A stretch of 64,000 nt of DNA from WRHT01 sp031550525 (lineage in GTDB: Bacteria; Desulfobacterota; Desulfovibrionia; Desulfovibrionales; Desulfovibrionaceae): the NCBI GenBank assembly GCA_031550525.1, contig JAVBON010000011.1:1-64000 (forward strand), read 5' to 3'. The notes below the pieces were generated by a model. The model was given only the letters and a program-made list of their open reading frames with translations, was not told the DNA's origin and did not search any database. Shown one piece after another: positions 19,326 to 27,817 of this stretch. Positions within the stretch are counted from its first letter, which is position 1. Each line of letters starts with the position of its first letter. Both the position numbers and the translations under genes were made by a program.

Positions 19326-19766
19326 GTATTTTTGTTCTTGTAATGGAACGTTCCGGCGCATTTTGCAAGAGTATGCTTTTATGGATACGGGTGGAATTTG
19401 TGGCAATAATCCAGTTGTTGAATTATTGTGCTTTTATTTTTTTTACGGATAGAACTTTTTATAAGGCTTAATTGGATGGATAATTAAATATATTTGGACT
19501 TTATAGGCACAAAAATGAATTTTTGAATATATCTATATATAATTGTAAGTATTAATTAGTAACTCATGGAAAATAAAATATAATTATAAAAAATGCCAAA
19601 ACAACTTTACAATAACGATTTTTTATAACAGCAAATTATGTACTAAAATATTGTTTTAGGCTATATCCCCCACCTGTATGGCACAATAATTCGTATTTTT
19701 CTACTTTCTATCTGTCTTTACAGTAACAATCTGAATTCTAAATGCTAAATCTACAGTGAGGATGCT
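19326..19766. other. AT-rich intergenic region upstream of a chemoreceptor
   Basis: About 440 bp, visibly richer in A+T than the flanking genes. No credible gene. It should contain the promoter of the chemoreceptor; a TGGCAC-N-TTCG string at 19679 resembles a sigma54 site but lacks the GC dinucleotide at -12. Confidence 0.4.
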
Positions 19767-22148
19767 ATGCGGCTTTTGTTGAAAATATTACTGCCGGTCA
19801 CTCTGCTTATAATGATTTTGGTCGGCGTATCCGGATATGTTTCTTTCGTTTTATCCTCCGGCAGTTTGGAGGAGGCTGTTTTGGCCGACATGCATGGCGA
19901 GGCCGACGCCATTAAGCGTATAAGCGGCGTGGTGTTGGGCAACTCGCGCATGAATGTGCAGCGCTTTGCGGATTCGCAGAGCGTACGCGATTTTTTCGCG
20001 GGCGACATTCGCGATAAAGAAAGCCAGATCGCCTTGGGCGCGCAATTGCAAGGCATTGTAGACAGTTACAATGATATGGACAGGATTAACATTTTTGACA
20101 AAAACGGCATTATTGTAAGTTCTTCCAACACTGGCGTGATTGGGCAGGATTTCAAAACCCGCCCTTATTTTACCGAAGCTCTGGCAGGCAAGGTGTTCGT
20201 TTCCGCTCCATTTAAATCCACCATTACGGGTGAGGGCGTAATTATAATTTCAGCCCCTATATACAGCGACAGAGCAATTGTAGGTGTGCTTAACGCCACG
20301 GTTCCGCTGCCGGAATACTACAATACGGTTATAAAACCGGTGTCCGTTGGAGAAAGAGGCTATGCCTACGCCATGGACGAAAACGGCGTGATAGTGCTGC
20401 ATGCCAACTCCGCCTGGCTCTTCCGCAACGATTTGCCGGGCATGGAAAATTACAAGAAAATGGCCTCTTCGCCAGATGGTAAAATGGAGTTTAAAAACGC
20501 CGCCGGTCTGCAATGCATTGCCTACCACGTTAAAGAGCCGCTTTCAGGCATGACGCTGGTGGTACAGGCTGAGACGGACGATGTTTATACCGATCTGAAC
20601 ACCCTTGCCAAGACCTCCATAGGCACTGTGGCGGGGGCAATACTGCTGGGCGTGTTATTGTTGTTTATACTCATAGTGCCCATTGTGCGCGCCTTGAACA
20701 AGGGCGTGGCCTTTGCCACGGATGTGGCAAAGGGAAAACTGGACGGTACTTTGAGCGTGCGCCGTAAAGACGAGATAGGCATTTTGGCCGACGCTCTGCG
20801 CTCCATACCCGCTTCTCTTAAATCCATAATCGCTGAATACGCGCGACTGGAAGAAGAACTGGTGAGCGGAAAAATAGAAATACAAGGCGATGCCTCAAAG
20901 TTTGCCGGCGATTTTTCCGGACTTGTGCAAGGCACCAACAATATGCTGGCGCTTTATCAGCATGTGCTCAATTCCCTTACCCTCCCCGTGGCGGTGCTTG
21001 ATAAAGACCTGCGCGTCATTTACATGAACGCCGCAGGCAAAAGCATGGCGGGCGACAACTATATGGGTAAAACCAGCGGCGAGGTTATTCGCGCCGAAGA
21101 TTATGGAACCCCGGCCAGCGCCTTGCAAAAGGCGGCAAACAGCATGCGGCCCGCCACCGCCGAAACGGTGGCCCACCCGCAGGGCAAGCGCATGGATATA
21201 TCTTACACGGCCATCCCGCTGCCTGACAAAAAAGGCAAGTTAAGCATAGTTCTGCAGCTTATAACCGATCTTACCGAAATTAAGAACGTTCAGAGAACCA
21301 TTATGAATGTGGCGGATCAGGCCGGAGAGATTTCTTCAAAACTGGCCTCAGCCTCCGAGCAGCTTTCGGCTCAGGTTTCGCAGGTAAGCAGCGGGGCCGA
21401 GGTACAGCGCATGCGCGCGGCTTCTACCGCCACGGCCATGGAAGAAATGAACTCAACCGTGCTTGAGGTGGCGCGTAACGCCGCTGCGGCCAGCGAGCAG
21501 GCCGAAGCCACCAACAACAAGGCCACCGAGGGCGCCGCGCTGGTCGGGCAGGTGGTTAGCTCCATAACTCAGGTAAGTGCCGTTGCCGCCGAGGTTGATC
21601 GCAACATGCGTCAATTGGGCACGCAAACCGATGCCATAGGGAGCGTGTTGAATGTTATTTCGGATATAGCCGATCAAACCAACCTGCTGGCCCTTAACGC
21701 GGCCATAGAAGCGGCCAGGGCAGGCGAAGCCGGGCGCGGCTTCGCCGTGGTGGCCGACGAAGTGCGCAAGCTGGCTGAAAAAACCATGCACGCCACCACG
21801 GAAGTGGAAACCAACATAAAAACCATTCAAAACTCCACAGCCACCAACATCGTCAACGTTAGCAAAGCGGGCGAGGGTGTGTTCAAGGCTACGGAAGTGG
21901 CTCAGGTATCTGGCAAAGCTCTGGACAGCATATTGGAACTGGCTCAATCCACCAGTGCCGTTGTTTCCAGCATAGCCACGGCTGCGGAGGAACAATCGGC
22001 CACTTCGGAGGAAATTAACAACTCCGTTGAAGATATTAACCGAATTGCTGAGGAAACCGCCGAGGGCATGAAACAGGCCGCCAAAGCGGTACAGGAAGTT
22101 GCGCGTATGGCACAGGAACTGCAGGCCCTCCTGGCCAAACTGCATTAG
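19767..22148 (+). CDS. Methyl-accepting chemotaxis protein with Cache and PAS domains
   Basis: A 793-aa inner-membrane chemoreceptor. TM1 is at about residues 6-30. A periplasmic dCache-type sensor covers about 40-270 (INIFDKNGIIVSSSNTGVIG, FKSTITGEGVIIISAPI). TM2 is at about 284-308, HAMP at 310-365, and a cytoplasmic PAS domain at about 395-505 (LPVAVLDKDLRVIYMNAAG). The signalling domain has the hairpin tip at 630-670 (DIADQTNLLALNAAIEAARA). It senses a small extracellular ligand, unknown here, and controls CheA. It has no C-terminal CheR-binding pentapeptide. The ATG at 19767 has GTGAGGATG ahead. It is a single gene followed by a strong terminator. Confidence 0.97.
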   Translation: MRLLLKILLPVTLLIMILVGVSGYVSFVLSSGSLEEAVLADMHGEADAIKRISGVVLGNSRMNVQRFADSQSVRDFFAGDIRDKESQIALGAQLQGIVDSYNDMDRINIFDKNGIIVSSSNTGVIGQDFKTRPYFTEALAGKVFVSAPFKSTITGEGVIIISAPIYSDRAIVGVLNATVPLPEYYNTVIKPVSVGERGYAYAMDENGVIVLHANSAWLFRNDLPGMENYKKMASSPDGKMEFKNAAGLQCIAYHVKEPLSGMTLVVQAETDDVYTDLNTLAKTSIGTVAGAILLGVLLLFILIVPIVRALNKGVAFATDVAKGKLDGTLSVRRKDEIGILADALRSIPASLKSIIAEYARLEEELVSGKIEIQGDASKFAGDFSGLVQGTNNMLALYQHVLNSLTLPVAVLDKDLRVIYMNAAGKSMAGDNYMGKTSGEVIRAEDYGTPASALQKAANSMRPATAETVAHPQGKRMDISYTAIPLPDKKGKLSIVLQLITDLTEIKNVQRTIMNVADQAGEISSKLASASEQLSAQVSQVSSGAEVQRMRAASTATAMEEMNSTVLEVARNAAAASEQAEATNNKATEGAALVGQVVSSITQVSAVAAEVDRNMRQLGTQTDAIGSVLNVISDIADQTNLLALNAAIEAARAGEAGRGFAVVADEVRKLAEKTMHATTEVETNIKTIQNSTATNIVNVSKAGEGVFKATEVAQVSGKALDSILELAQSTSAVVSSIATAAEEQSATSEEINNSVEDINRIAEETAEGMKQAAKAVQEVARMAQELQALLAKLH

Positions 22149-22165
22149 CAGAACATGCGCCGCAT

Positions 22166-22208
22166 AAAGGCCCGGCAGCGCTACTCGCTCAGCGCTGCCG
22201 GGCCTTTT
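22166..22208 (+). terminator. Terminator of the chemoreceptor gene
   Basis: A stem of 15 or more bp (AAAGGCCCGGCAGCGCT / AGCGCTGCCGGGCCTTT) ends in a T run, 18 bp after the stop codon. Confidence 0.9.
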
Positions 22209-22619
22209 GCGCGATTTACGCGGCGAAAGACAGATTAAAAAAGTATAATGGATAAAGCCATATTGGCGGGTGGTGGCTTTGCCCGGCACGCAAGGCGTAT
22301 GGTTGGACCGGAGCTGGTGTGAGCCGCCTTTGCGGGGCGGTGACTTTAAGCAAGCTGAAAGCCGCCTTTTAAAGGCGGCTTTAGCACAGCGCGTATAAAA
22401 ATTGTATGGGCAGCAACCTGTTTGGCTTTGTTCCGTTCAGGTTTGGCGGACACCATGCGGCAGCGCCTGAAGGACTGCTTACGTTACGCTCTTATGGCTG
22501 TTTGGTAATCGAGTTTTCCATTATATACAAAGACGATTGGCTCAAGCCGGAGCACAGCGCAATGAGTATGCGCAAGCTTTGGGCTGGCCAAACCGACCGC
22601 GACTGACTGCGTAAAACAA
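22209..22619. other. Intergenic region with a second hairpin
   Basis: Contains a hairpin AAAGCCGCCTTTTAAAGGCGGCTTT at 22360-22384, terminator-like in either direction, plus GCCGCCTTTGCGGGGCGGT upstream of it. No credible gene is seen. Confidence 0.4.
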
Positions 22620-23024
22620 CTATGATGTTGTTTTATCGCGTCTTCTTTCCCACAGTTTCATATCTTTCATTTTTTTACGGCGCTCACGCTGTAAGGATTT
22701 GCAAACTAGCGGCGTATTTTTTTTGTAGCCGCAGCGCTCGCGGTATTCCTCAGGAGTAAGCCCGTGCGTGGCCAGATGCTTTTTTGTCAGCAGCTTAAAA
22801 GACTTGCCACATTCCGTGCAAACAATGTTCTTTTCCTTTATGGCTTTGGCCGGATCAATGGAGGCTTGGCTTTCTTCGGTTTCTTCCACCGGCAGGCTCT
22901 CGCTTATGGCCTTGATGCCGCGTGTAAGTTTTTGCAGCATGGAGGTGATTTCTTCTTCCGTCATTGTGCGTACGTTGGCTTGGGCCTTTACAATTTCCAA
23001 AGCTTCTTTCAAATGATTATCCAT
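22620..23024 (-). CDS. MucR/Ros family zinc-finger transcriptional regulator
   Basis: A 134-aa DNA-binding regulator. The C-terminal half has the prokaryotic zinc finger CTECGKSFKLLTKKHLATHG (two Cys, two His), followed by the LTPEEYRERCGY segment typical of MucR/Ros. The N-terminal half is helical and acidic (MTEEEITSMLQKLTRGI). The ATG at 23024 was chosen over an upstream frame extension because GGGAGG lies seven bases ahead and the length fits the family. MucR proteins bind AT-rich targets and often repress their own gene; the ~930 bp AT-rich upstream region would suit autoregulation, but this is inference. Confidence 0.92.
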   Translation of the reverse strand: MDNHLKEALEIVKAQANVRTMTEEEITSMLQKLTRGIKAISESLPVEETEESQASIDPAKAIKEKNIVCTECGKSFKLLTKKHLATHGLTPEEYRERCGYKKNTPLVCKSLQRERRKKMKDMKLWERRRDKTTS

Positions 23025-23958
23025 ATTAAATCCTCCCTTGTGGCGCGTAATGCCACATTTTTTATTAAAATACGCAATGTTATGAAGTGATATAACTTTA
23101 CGCAATGAATGTATGTAATAAATTATGTAGTATCACTACAGTCATGTTATGGCTATTAGCCATTTTTTATATTATTGTCATTATAAAAATTAAATACCAA
23201 TATGCATCGTGAGTGAGGCCTACATAATTCCTATGAATGAATAGTAATATTTGGGGCAAAAACGCAGAACATAAAAATATGGCGTAAACGTGCTGAGCTT
23301 GTTCATGCCGCTGCATTTGCACTTAAACATCCATGCGCCGGTATATGCCATTATAAAGAACAAAATTTTAAAGCTAGCGTATCGTTGGTCGCGTTAAAAG
23401 CGTCATGTTCAGGTTTTTTCCTTTTCTTGCAGGTTGTGTTGCGGCAGAACATTTTTACCTTCTCCCACAGGCAATCGGCCATATTGATTTGAACATTGCA
23501 ATAGTATGCAGTTTGTATCTGTATCATACATGACATGTTACAAATATCTTGCCGTACATATAGTTTTGTTTAAATACTCATTACAATGTTAATCTATGCA
23601 AGGATAATTTTTACATTATATCACATCAGGCTAATTTTGCATGCCCATACTGCGTAAAATGCATTTTTGAATAAAACAAGCTTGGCCTGGCATTGCCGCC
23701 AAGCCGCCGTATCGGCATCTCAAGAGTTTGGGAGGGGTGGCCCAAGCGCGATGCCTTTAGGCAACAAAGGCAAGCTACGGCCATAGAGTTGCGCGCATAT
23801 ACGCATAAGTTTTGAGGCGGGGCCTGCCGTCGTGGTGGAACCGGCACTGCCTCAGGTGGGGAGGAGATGCGGTTATGCAGCTTTTGAGGTTGGCGGGCTT
23901 GATAACGGGCCTGTAGGCATTTCGGGCGGCAAAAGGAGTACTGCGGTTATTGAGGGCT
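23025..23958. other. Long AT-rich intergenic region upstream of mucR
   Basis: About 930 bp with no credible gene. The first 600 bp are AT-rich with TTATAA-like strings; from about 23690 the base composition turns G+C-rich (the GGGAGGGGTGGCCC segment at 23729). Short open frames here have no ribosome site or recognisable protein. It may hold regulatory sites or a small RNA that I cannot identify. Confidence 0.45.
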
Positions 23959-24107
23959 AGGTTGCGCCGACATTCAGGCGCTTTTTACCTCTGTCTGCGT
24001 CAGCAAGGCTTTGCCCCTCAGTCGAATACCGTAAGAGTATACTCTTTCGGTTCAGAGCCTTGCTTCCTTGCCAGAGAACAAAATCACTCTGAATGTCGAC
24101 ACAACCT
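23959..24107. repeat. 149 bp palindromic MITE-like element, copy 2
   Basis: Terminal inverted repeats AGGTTGCGCCGACATTCAG (23959-23977) and the complement of 24089-24107 match at 17 of 19 positions. Internal arms AGCAAGGCTTTG / CAGAGCCTTGCT surround a palindromic centre (ACCGTAAGAGTATACTCTTTCGGT with a one-base break). About 90% identical to copy 3 at 26295-26443. Non-coding. Confidence 0.8.
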
Positions 24108-24151
24108 GGGGGATGCCTCTAAAAAGCGTCTTTTTAGAGACAGCCCCTGGG
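24108..24151. repeat. Arms-only derivative of the copy-1 type element
   Basis: CTCTAAAAAG and CTTTTTAGAG form a tight hairpin, followed by AGACAGCCCCTGGG, which matches the end of the element at 15986-16134 (reverse orientation). It abuts copy 2 directly. Confidence 0.55.
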
Positions 24152-24167
24152 AAAAATGAAAAACACT

Positions 24168-24194
24168 TTGACAAAGTGCCAAGTTTTTTATAAG
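24168..24194 (+). promoter_or_regulatory. Probable promoter of tRNA-Val
   Basis: TTGACA at 24168-24173 and TATAAG at 24189-24194 (spacing 15 bp), 17 bp upstream of the tRNA 5' end. Confidence 0.55.
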
Positions 24195-24210
24195 TAAATT
24201 TCTCCATTAC

Positions 24211-24286
24211 GGGTGGTTAGCTCAGCTGGTAGAGCACTGCCTTCACACGGCAGGGGCCACAGGTTCAAGTCCTGTACTACCCACCA
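24211..24286 (+). tRNA. tRNA-Val (anticodon CAC)
   Basis: A 76-base cloverleaf with acceptor GGGTGGT/ACTACCC (one G-U pair), D arm GCTC..GAGC, anticodon stem CTGCC/GGCAG with loop TTCACAC (anticodon CAC, reading GUG), T arm with GGTTCAAGTCC, discriminator A and encoded CCA. It is followed by its own terminator. Confidence 0.97.
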
Positions 24287-24294
24287 GCAATTTC

Positions 24295-24333
24295 AAGGTC
24301 TTACGATGCATGTTATCGTAAGACCTTTTTTTT
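24295..24333 (+). terminator. Terminator of tRNA-Val
   Basis: AAGGTCTTACGAT and its exact complement flank a seven-base loop and are followed by T7-8. Confidence 0.9.
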
Positions 24334-24435
24334 GTGCGAAAGTTGCCGAGCCGGTAAAAAAATCATGGTTTGCGCTTTGCCAGTTAGCGTATGTTTTTGT
24401 GTAGCCCAAAGTCTTTTAAACACGGGAGGCAACGC

Positions 24436-24990
24436 ATGCGCGCGTCCATTGACAGAAAAACCATAATGACCGCCGTTTTGGTGGGTGTGGTTATAGGTAT
24501 TATCGGGGCCATAGTAAAATTTGGGTGGGAGGTGCCTTTTCCGCCGCGCACGCCTTTGCGCGACGCCACCAACCCGCCGCAACAGCTTTTGCAGCAGTTG
24601 GGTTTTTCTTTCAACTTTACCCACCTGACTTACATGTTTAGCGAGAATGCCCGTCCCATCATCAGCTTTTTAGTGCATTTCAGTTTTTCCATATTTTTCG
24701 GAGCGCTTTATGCCGTGGCAGTGGAATACAGGCCCTGCGTGAAGCTTTGGCAGGGCGCGGCCTATGGTTTGATAATCTGGACGGCTTTTCACATTATTCT
24801 TATGCCTATTATTGGTACGGTACCGCCGCCTTGGGAGCAGCCTCTGGCCGAGCATTTTTCAGAATCCACGGGACACGCCTTTTGGGCATGGGTAATGGAG
24901 CTTTGCCGCCGCGATTTGCGCAACCGTGTTACCCGCGCGCCGGACCCCGGCGAGAACGGTTACGGGCGAGCCAACAGGTTTGTGGGTTAA
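24436..24990 (+). CDS. yagU: YagU family inner-membrane protein (DUF1440)
   Basis: A 184-aa integral membrane protein with about four hydrophobic segments (TAVLVGVVIGIIGAIVKFGW, IISFLVHFSFSIFFGALYAV, GLIIWTAFHIILMPIIG, and a weaker one). Motifs VKFGWEVPFPPRTPL, VKLWQGAAYG and the C-terminal MELCRRDLRNRVTRAPDPG match E. coli YagU closely. YagU is linked to acid resistance in E. coli; its biochemical role is unknown. I chose the ATG at 24436 because GGGAGG lies six bases ahead. It follows the tRNA terminator and appears to be a single gene. Confidence 0.88.
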   Translation: MRASIDRKTIMTAVLVGVVIGIIGAIVKFGWEVPFPPRTPLRDATNPPQQLLQQLGFSFNFTHLTYMFSENARPIISFLVHFSFSIFFGALYAVAVEYRPCVKLWQGAAYGLIIWTAFHIILMPIIGTVPPPWEQPLAEHFSESTGHAFWAWVMELCRRDLRNRVTRAPDPGENGYGRANRFVG

Positions 24991-25428
24991 TATCACGCGG
25001 CATGCGGCAAAGTTAATGCGGCATGCCTTGCGGGGAACCACGTAATATTGGGCGGCGCGGCAATATTGCCCGCGCGCCTTTGGAGGTTACTGCCTTTGCG
25101 CAGGCAGTTCCCGTGTGCTACATTGTGAAAAATTACTTCTCTCATACCGCTTAAATGGCCGCTTCAACGGGGTGTAATGGTTTTTTATTTAGGAGGCCTC
25201 CAGCATTCCACCGGCTGAACGTGGTTTCCAAGGGGCCTTGCCCCTTTGGCTGCTGGGGGCCTGCAATAAGCATACCCGCATTAACAAGAAAAGCCGCCTG
25301 AAAGCGGCCTTTCGCATAATTGCTTTGCGGCGGAATCGGGTTTAAGCTTACCCTGCTGTATTGGATGGAGCCGTTTTACCGGCCGATATTATTTACTTTT
25401 AATACACCAACATTTTAATGGGCGCCTG
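24991..25428. other. Intergenic region with repeat fragments
   Basis: Holds a GCATTCCACC..CCAAGGGGCCTTGCCCCTTTGG hairpin segment (about 25190-25260) resembling the dispersed repeats elsewhere, and a GCCGCCTGAAAGCGGC hairpin near 25293. No credible gene. Confidence 0.45.
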
Positions 25429-25758
25429 ATGAGGAATTTTTTCAGCATACCGCCGGAGGCCGCGCCGGATAAAGCGGAATTTACGGAGCCATGCCTGCGG
25501 GGCTGCGGGCGTTTATTGGCCGAGCGCATCATCTCGCACGGCCATGTCACGCCAGAGGGAGAGTGGTATGATCAGGATGACGACGAATGGGTGCTGGTGC
25601 TTGAAGGCGAGGCCACCATTGGCTATGCCGACGGGCGCACAGTGCGCCTTGGGCGTGGTGACAGCCTGATGCTGGCCAAACATGCGCGGCACCGCGTGCT
25701 CAAAAGCAGCTCGCCTTGCGTGTGGCTGGCCATATATGCGGCCACGCTGCGCGAATAG
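25429..25758 (+). CDS. Small cupin-domain protein
   Basis: A 109-aa single-domain cupin. The conserved beta-barrel pattern is visible as HGHVTPEGEWYDQDDDEWVL, VLEGEATIGYADG and LGRGDSLMLAKHARHRV, with His and Glu residues positioned to bind a metal. Small cupins of this sort are found with many functions, and the substrate cannot be told from sequence. No strong ribosome site precedes the ATG, and GTG/ATG alternatives are not obvious. It ends 10 bp before the DedA gene and the two are probably cotranscribed. Confidence 0.8.
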   Translation: MRNFFSIPPEAAPDKAEFTEPCLRGCGRLLAERIISHGHVTPEGEWYDQDDDEWVLVLEGEATIGYADGRTVRLGRGDSLMLAKHARHRVLKSSSPCVWLAIYAATLRE

Positions 25759-25768
25759 GGTATTTTTT

Positions 25769-26296
25769 ATGACCTTGGACAGCTTTATGGCCTTTATGAA
25801 CACGCATGGGCTGATATTTTTGTTCGTGGTAGTGTTGCTGGAATACCTTAACGCGCCGGGGCTGCCTGCGGGGTTGGTTTTTCCGGCGGCTGGCGTGTGG
25901 GTGGCTGCCTCCGGCGGTTCTTTTACGCTGGCTTTGGGCATAAGCGTGGCCGCCGGTGTATCGGCCAGCATGGTTTTGTATTTGCTGGGCCGCGCAGGCG
26001 GGCCTCCGTTACTTAACCGCTTCAGAAAAAAGTCGCCCCGCTTGCGTCTGTATATAGACAAATATGTTGGTAAAATGCGCAATAACGCGCGGGCTACCGT
26101 GTTTATCGCCCGTTTCGTGCCTGTGGTGCGCACGCTTATAGGTTTGCCTGCCGGGGTTATCGGCATGGATGTAAAAAATTACGTGCTGTTTTCCACCTTG
26201 GGCATATTACTGTGGAACGCCTCGCTAATGCTGGCCGGATACTTTTTTGGGGATTTGCTGTTCAGCACCGAAAGTATTGGCGCGGCAGGCCGCTAG
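25769..26296 (+). CDS. DedA family membrane protein, possibly truncated at the C-terminus
   Basis: A 175-aa integral membrane protein of the DedA/SNARE-associated family. Visible motifs are the first re-entrant helix region (EYLNAPGLPAGLVFPAAGVW) and the conserved FIARFVPVVRTLIGLPAGVIGM, which carries the essential arginines. DedA proteins are proposed polyprenyl-phosphate or phospholipid transporters. The usual last helix is not evident: the frame ends soon after GYFFGDLLF, and its TAG stop overlaps the first two bases of the 149 bp palindromic element at 26295. The C-terminus may therefore have been cut and replaced by the insertion. The ATG at 25769 lies 10 bp after the cupin stop. Confidence 0.85.
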   Translation: MTLDSFMAFMNTHGLIFLFVVVLLEYLNAPGLPAGLVFPAAGVWVAASGGSFTLALGISVAAGVSASMVLYLLGRAGGPPLLNRFRKKSPRLRLYIDKYVGKMRNNARATVFIARFVPVVRTLIGLPAGVIGMDVKNYVLFSTLGILLWNASLMLAGYFFGDLLFSTESIGAAGR

Positions 26297-26443
26297 ATAG
26301 TGTCGGCATTCAGGCGCTTTTTCCCTCTGTCTGCGTCAGCAAGGCTTTGCCCCTCAGTCGAATACCGTAAGAGTATACTCTTGCGGTTCAAAGCCTTGCT
26401 TCCTTGCCAGAGAACTAAATAACTCTGAATGTCGACACAACCT
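26295..26443. repeat. 149 bp palindromic MITE-like element, copy 3
   Basis: Same length and structure as copy 2, in the same orientation. Left end AGATAGTGTCGGCATTCAG, right end the complement of AGGTTGTGTCGACATTCAG; the internal arms AAGGCTTTG / CAAAGCCTT and the central palindrome around AGTATACT are better conserved here. It starts inside the stop codon of the DedA gene. Confidence 0.8.
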
Positions 26444-26535
26444 AGGCCCGCCGTGCCATGGCAGGCTGCCGGATGCGCCCGGAAGGTGGAGCGAAACCGG
26501 CAGGCCTGGACCGTATCTACAGGATTGGCGCTGGG

Positions 26536-26760
26536 CTATTCCGTCCGGTCGTCATCGCGCCCATCAGCGCAAGGCGCGCCTGTATTCGGGCGGGCCATTT
26601 CCCCGTCCGCAACCGTAAGGCAATGCCCGTTCGGGGCCACATTGGCTTCTGGCGCGACCTCGCCCGGAATATGCATGTTGGTGGCGGCGCCAGTTGCGTT
26701 TAGGCCTCCAACCGCTTTGGCCTTGTTTTTGGGGGCCGTTTTTTTGTTCATGCCGCTCAT
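26536..26760 (-). CDS. Small hypothetical protein
   Basis: A 74-aa frame with a strong ribosome site (AGGAG, six bases before the ATG), which is the main reason to believe it. The N-terminus is basic (MSGMNKKTAPKNKAKAVGG); the rest is polar with no recognisable domain. It opens convergently towards the DedA gene. It is too short for composition alone to decide whether it is translated. Confidence 0.4.
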   Translation of the reverse strand: MSGMNKKTAPKNKAKAVGGLNATGAATNMHIPGEVAPEANVAPNGHCLTVADGEMARPNTGAPCADGRDDDRTE

Positions 26761-27050
26761 GGTGTTCTCCTAGCGCAGACTGTTTGTTAGAATCTACACC
26801 AGGCGGAAATGGCGGCAAATTATTTTGCGCGCTTTGAGCATAAAATGCAGTTTTAATAATAAAAGGCAAGGGCGCGGCAGCTAGCCGCGCCCTTGCCCTC
26901 ACAATAGCAGTGAGCAGACGCGCTGCAATATTTAATACCGTGAGTTTTGTCAGGCTCACCTTTATGGCGATGCTATCAGGCCTGGCGGCATAATATGGAG
27001 TAGGACGGCAGGTACCCTGATAGGCCCGCCGCGCTATGCTTCAGGGGCAG
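26761..27050. other. Intergenic region with a hairpin
   Basis: AAGGGCGCGGCAGCTAGCCGCGCCCTT at 26869-26895 forms a strong hairpin preceded by an A-run in the minus-strand sense; it can terminate transcripts in either direction. Nothing else recognised. Confidence 0.5.
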
Positions 27051-27599
27051 CTACCGCCACAAGCTTACCAGGGCTATGATTTGATCTTCCGCCCCGGCGC
27101 TGGCCCAAATGCGCGGTATGGCAAGCATGAGCATGGTTATGCCAATGCCAAGCTTGGCCAGAAATCCGCCAAAGCGCCCCAGCATGGTGCCGAAGGCGGC
27201 TTTGGCGGCCGGGCCGCCGGGCATGCCGTGCATTATCTCGAAAATAAAACTGCCTACAAAGCCGCCAAGCATGGCCCCTGGCAGCGCGCCCAGGCCGAAG
27301 AAAAAGCCGGCGCCGATTATGCCAAAAATTATGGCCCCTATAATGCCGCCAAGGCTCCCCTTGCTGGTGCCGCCAAATTTTTTACCGCCTATGGAACCGG
27401 CCATAAATTCCAACACCTCACCCGCTACGGCCAAACCTGCAAGCAGCAGAAAAAACTGCCAGCCGAAAGACGCGCCGCTGAAAAAGGACCAAAGAGCGGT
27501 AATAACAAGTATAATCCAGTTGCCAGGCAGGCTGAGTATAAGCAGAAAAAGGGCTATTACCATCAGGGCAATGCATAACCCCGCCAATATGTAACTCAT
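27051..27599 (-). CDS. DUF456 family membrane protein
   Basis: A 182-aa, very hydrophobic, glycine-rich protein with about five membrane segments (YILAGLCIALMVIALFLLIL, GWQFFLLLAGLAVAGEVLEF, and IIGAIIFGIIGAGFFFGLGA among them). The pattern AGEVLEFMAGSIGGKKFGGT..GGIIGAIIFG is that of DUF456 proteins, whose role is unknown. The ATG at 27599 was preferred to one 39 bp upstream because GGAG lies seven bases ahead and the leader is not conserved-looking. Single gene; the 3' side faces the small frame at 26760. Confidence 0.85.
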   Translation of the reverse strand: MSYILAGLCIALMVIALFLLILSLPGNWIILVITALWSFFSGASFGWQFFLLLAGLAVAGEVLEFMAGSIGGKKFGGTSKGSLGGIIGAIIFGIIGAGFFFGLGALPGAMLGGFVGSFIFEIMHGMPGGPAAKAAFGTMLGRFGGFLAKLGIGITMLMLAIPRIWASAGAEDQIIALVSLWR

Positions 27600-27751
27600 A
27601 AAATGCTCCGTTATATAGCTTGGATGGGGCGCGGCCAATAACAGCTACAGCCCGCGCGTTACCTTGCCTAATAAGCGTTATCCGCTGTTTTTGCAATAAG
27701 TTGCCATGCCGTTGCTAACCGCTGATAGCCCAGCGTTTTTTTGTTCAGGCC

Positions 27752-27803
27752 ACCGAGAGCGCCAATGGAGCATTGGGAGGGGTGAATTTTTTTTTGGGGT
27801 GTG
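27752..27803 (+). repeat. Fragment of the 5'-end inverted repeat family
   Basis: CACCGAGAGCGCCAATGGAGCATTGGG followed by GGGTGAATTTTTTTTT matches strings in the inverted repeat arms at 672-692 and 1057-1075, joined here without the middle. It indicates a dispersed repeat family rather than a single inverted duplication. Confidence 0.6.
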
Positions 27804-27817
27804 GCGAGGCGGAACAC

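Noticed and set aside
19670..19700. A sigma54 promoter upstream of the chemoreceptor at 19767
   Set aside because: TGGCAC is followed by TTCG, not TTGC, so the essential GC at -12 is missing.
23720..23880. A structured small RNA (RNase P, tmRNA, 4.5S or 6S)
   Set aside because: G+C-rich with possible pairing, but none of the conserved sequence blocks of those RNAs is visible.
24211..24286. tRNA-Val as an integration site of a genomic island
   Set aside because: No integrase gene and no direct repeat of the tRNA 3' end is seen within the window.
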